Source: an uncultured Myxococcales bacterium (lineage in GTDB: Bacteria; Myxococcota_A; Polyangia; Polyangiales; Polyangiaceae). From it: a stretch of DNA of 32,779 nucleotides. Below are positions 31,445 to 32,779 of the stretch, in pieces. The number at the start of each line of letters is the position of its first letter. Position 1 is the stretch's first letter. The notes below the pieces were generated by a model. It worked only from the letters and a program-made list of their open reading frames with translations. It was not told where the DNA came from and ran no database searches. Location of the stretch: assembly GCA_937998045.1 (NCBI GenBank), contig CALKVG010000047.1:1-32779 (forward strand), given 5' to 3'. The position numbers were made by a program, and so were the translations under genes.

Positions 31445-32779
31445 CGACCCGCGCTTGCCTGGGCGTCGTCGCGGCCGCATGCGCGTCGCGGGCCCTCGTT
31501 CCTCAGGCGCACGCCGACGACGCGACGGATCGGCGAGCGGCAAGCGCCGCCGCGAGCCGCGCGGTGGTGCGCGTCCTGACCTCGGTCGACGACGCGCGCG
31601 GGTGCGTGCCGCTGACCGCCGGCGGCTTCGCCATCGCGACCGGAGGGGGGCTGGCCATCATGGGCCCCGATCGCAGCGTGCGCGTCCTCACGTCGGTCGA
31701 CGGGCTGCCCGAGACGCGGGTGCACGCCGTCGCCGAGCAGGGCGACGGCGTGTGGGCGGGAACCGAGGCGGGGGCCGCGTTCGTTTCGCTCGGCAGCGGC
31801 GGTCCGGTGGTGAAGCGAGTCGTCGGAACGGATCCGGTGCAGGCGGTCTACGTATCGCCGAACGGGGTCACGTACCTGGGCACACGCGGCGCCGGCGTCG
31901 TCGCGGTCGATTCGCCGGCGGCCGCTCCGCGTCCCCTACCGAGCTATGCGCCCGGCGTCCAGGTTGCCGCGATCACCGAGGCGAAGGGCGTCCTCTACGT
32001 CGCCTACACGGACGGGCCGCTCGCGCGCCGTGAGGGCGGTGTGCTGCGGCCGCTGCCGGGGAGTCCGGTGCACGGGCATGCGCTCGCCGCCATCGACGGC
32101 TCGGTCGTCCTCGGGGACCTCGAGGGGCTCTTCCGCTTCGGTCCCCGGGGAGGCTTCGCGCCGATCGCCCCGGTCGACGCGCGCGGGATCGCCGCGAGCG
32201 GGGACGGGCTGCTCGTCGCGACGATGGGCGCCGGGCTGCAGGCGGGATCGCTGCGGGGACCGCTTCGTCCGGTGCCGGGTCTCCCTCGACTCGCGCGCGC
32301 CGTGGGTCTGCGTGGCGCCTCGTCGTGCGTGGCGACCGCCGACGGCGTCTTCGTCGCCTCCGGGGAGGAGGGGCCGGCGCGCGGTTTTCGCCGCCTGCCG
32401 CTCGGAGGACTCCCGTCCAACGATGTGACGGCGCTGGCTCCGTCCGGGGGTGGGCGCGTCGCCATCGGGACGTTCGACCGTGGAGCCTTCCTCGTCGCGG
32501 ACGGCGGCGCGACCGCGCCGGTGCCCGCGGTCGGCTCGAGCGAGATGGTGACCGCGCTCGCCTGGCAAGGCGAGCGCCTCTGGGTCGCGACCGCCGGCGG
32601 TCTCGTGCGCGTCGACCCGGACGGATCGGCGCGGCGCCTCCTGTCTTCCGAAGGCCTCCCCTCGTCGTTCGTGCGCGCCATCCAGGTGCTCTCGACGGAC
32701 CGGATCATCGTGGGGACCGATTCCGGCGCCGCGCTCGTCGAGTCGAGCGCCGGGGGCGGCGACCGCATCGTGCCGGTCG
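31441..32779 (+). CDS. Secreted beta-propeller protein (3' end outside window)
   Basis: The open frame starts at GTG 31441, overlapping the VIT/vWA stop (GTGA), and stays open for 446 codons to the window end. Residues 1-26 are a signal peptide ending in QAHA. The rest is a repeating beta-propeller of the kind seen in two-component-regulator propellers: a strand with Gly-Leu-Pro, then a V-A-I/L strand, then a W/I-x-G/A-T strand. Examples are SVDGLPETRVHAVAEQGDGV, LGGLPSNDVTALAPSGGGRV and SSEGLPSSFVRAIQVLSTDR. At least six blades can be counted roughly. What follows the propeller cannot be seen; a membrane segment with a kinase or GGDEF output is one known arrangement. It is the third gene of the VIT/vWA operon. 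Confidence 0.85.
   Translation, partial: MTTRACLGVVAAACASRALVPQAHADDATDRRAASAAASRAVVRVLTSVDDARGCVPLTAGGFAIATGGGLAIMGPDRSVRVLTSVDGLPETRVHAVAEQGDGVWAGTEAGAAFVSLGSGGPVVKRVVGTDPVQAVYVSPNGVTYLGTRGAGVVAVDSPAAAPRPLPSYAPGVQVAAITEAKGVLYVAYTDGPLARREGGVLRPLPGSPVHGHALAAIDGSVVLGDLEGLFRFGPRGGFAPIAPVDARGIAASGDGLLVATMGAGLQAGSLRGPLRPVPGLPRLARAVGLRGASSCVATADGVFVASGEEGPARGFRRLPLGGLPSNDVTALAPSGGGRVAIGTFDRGAFLVADGGATAPVPAVGSSEMVTALAWQGERLWVATAGGLVRVDPDGSARRLLSSEGLPSSFVRAIQVLSTDRIIVGTDSGAALVESSAGGGDRIVPV

Overview
The window is very GC-rich, with codon third positions almost all G or C, and is densely packed with genes. Several features point to a myxobacterium-like member of the Myxococcota, probably a Polyangia-type lineage. 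These are the Gram-negative lipid A genes, type IV pilus motor genes, a Ser/Thr kinase beside an FHA protein, and a secreted protein carrying the Cys motif CxGxCVNPxxDPxHCGxCGxxC. This placement is inferred from gene content only; there is no rRNA in the window. I see no tRNA, rRNA, CRISPR array, insertion sequence or integrase.

Left part (1-5.1 kb, all + strand): a tandem cyclic-nucleotide-binding protein (possibly cut by the window edge), a His-rich cation diffusion facilitator, then ompH/skp, lpxD, fabZ and lpxA. The last four form an outer-membrane biogenesis cluster. A 910-residue TPR protein is convergent to it (5.1-7.8 kb, - strand). After a 544-bp gap without a gene come tldD, an OmpR-type regulator whose receiver has lost all its phosphorylation residues, and pdxA overlapping that regulator by ATGA.

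Middle part (11.6-21 kb): a - strand trio (a 21-cysteine protein, D-aminoacyl-tRNA deacylase, a small tail-anchored protein), a secreted M15/DUF882-type protein, Hsp20, a tiny zinc-ribbon protein, a PAP2 phosphatase, and a conserved 82-residue coiled-coil protein. Next on the - strand are a 71-residue PEP-CTERM protein and a one-base-overlapping exosortase with an unusual active site. Upstream of them on the same strand are a rhodanese-MoeB fusion, a compact Ser/Thr kinase and a TPR/FHA protein.

Right part (21-32.8 kb): pilB and pilT without pilC; a convergent pair of secreted proteins (L-type-lectin-like and parallel beta-helix-like, both lipoprotein candidates); and a three-gene operon with ATGA and GTGA overlaps. 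This operon encodes a TPR-DUF2135 secreted protein, a VIT/vWA lipoprotein with an intact MIDAS-type motif, and a beta-propeller protein that runs off the window end.

The best candidates for something undescribed are four. First is the minimal exosortase/PEP-CTERM pair with Asp where the catalytic His is expected. Second is the VIT/vWA-DUF2135-propeller operon. Third is the 21-Cys protein coupled to D-aminoacyl-tRNA deacylase. Fourth is a hairpin that buries the ribosome binding site of the lectin-like gene.
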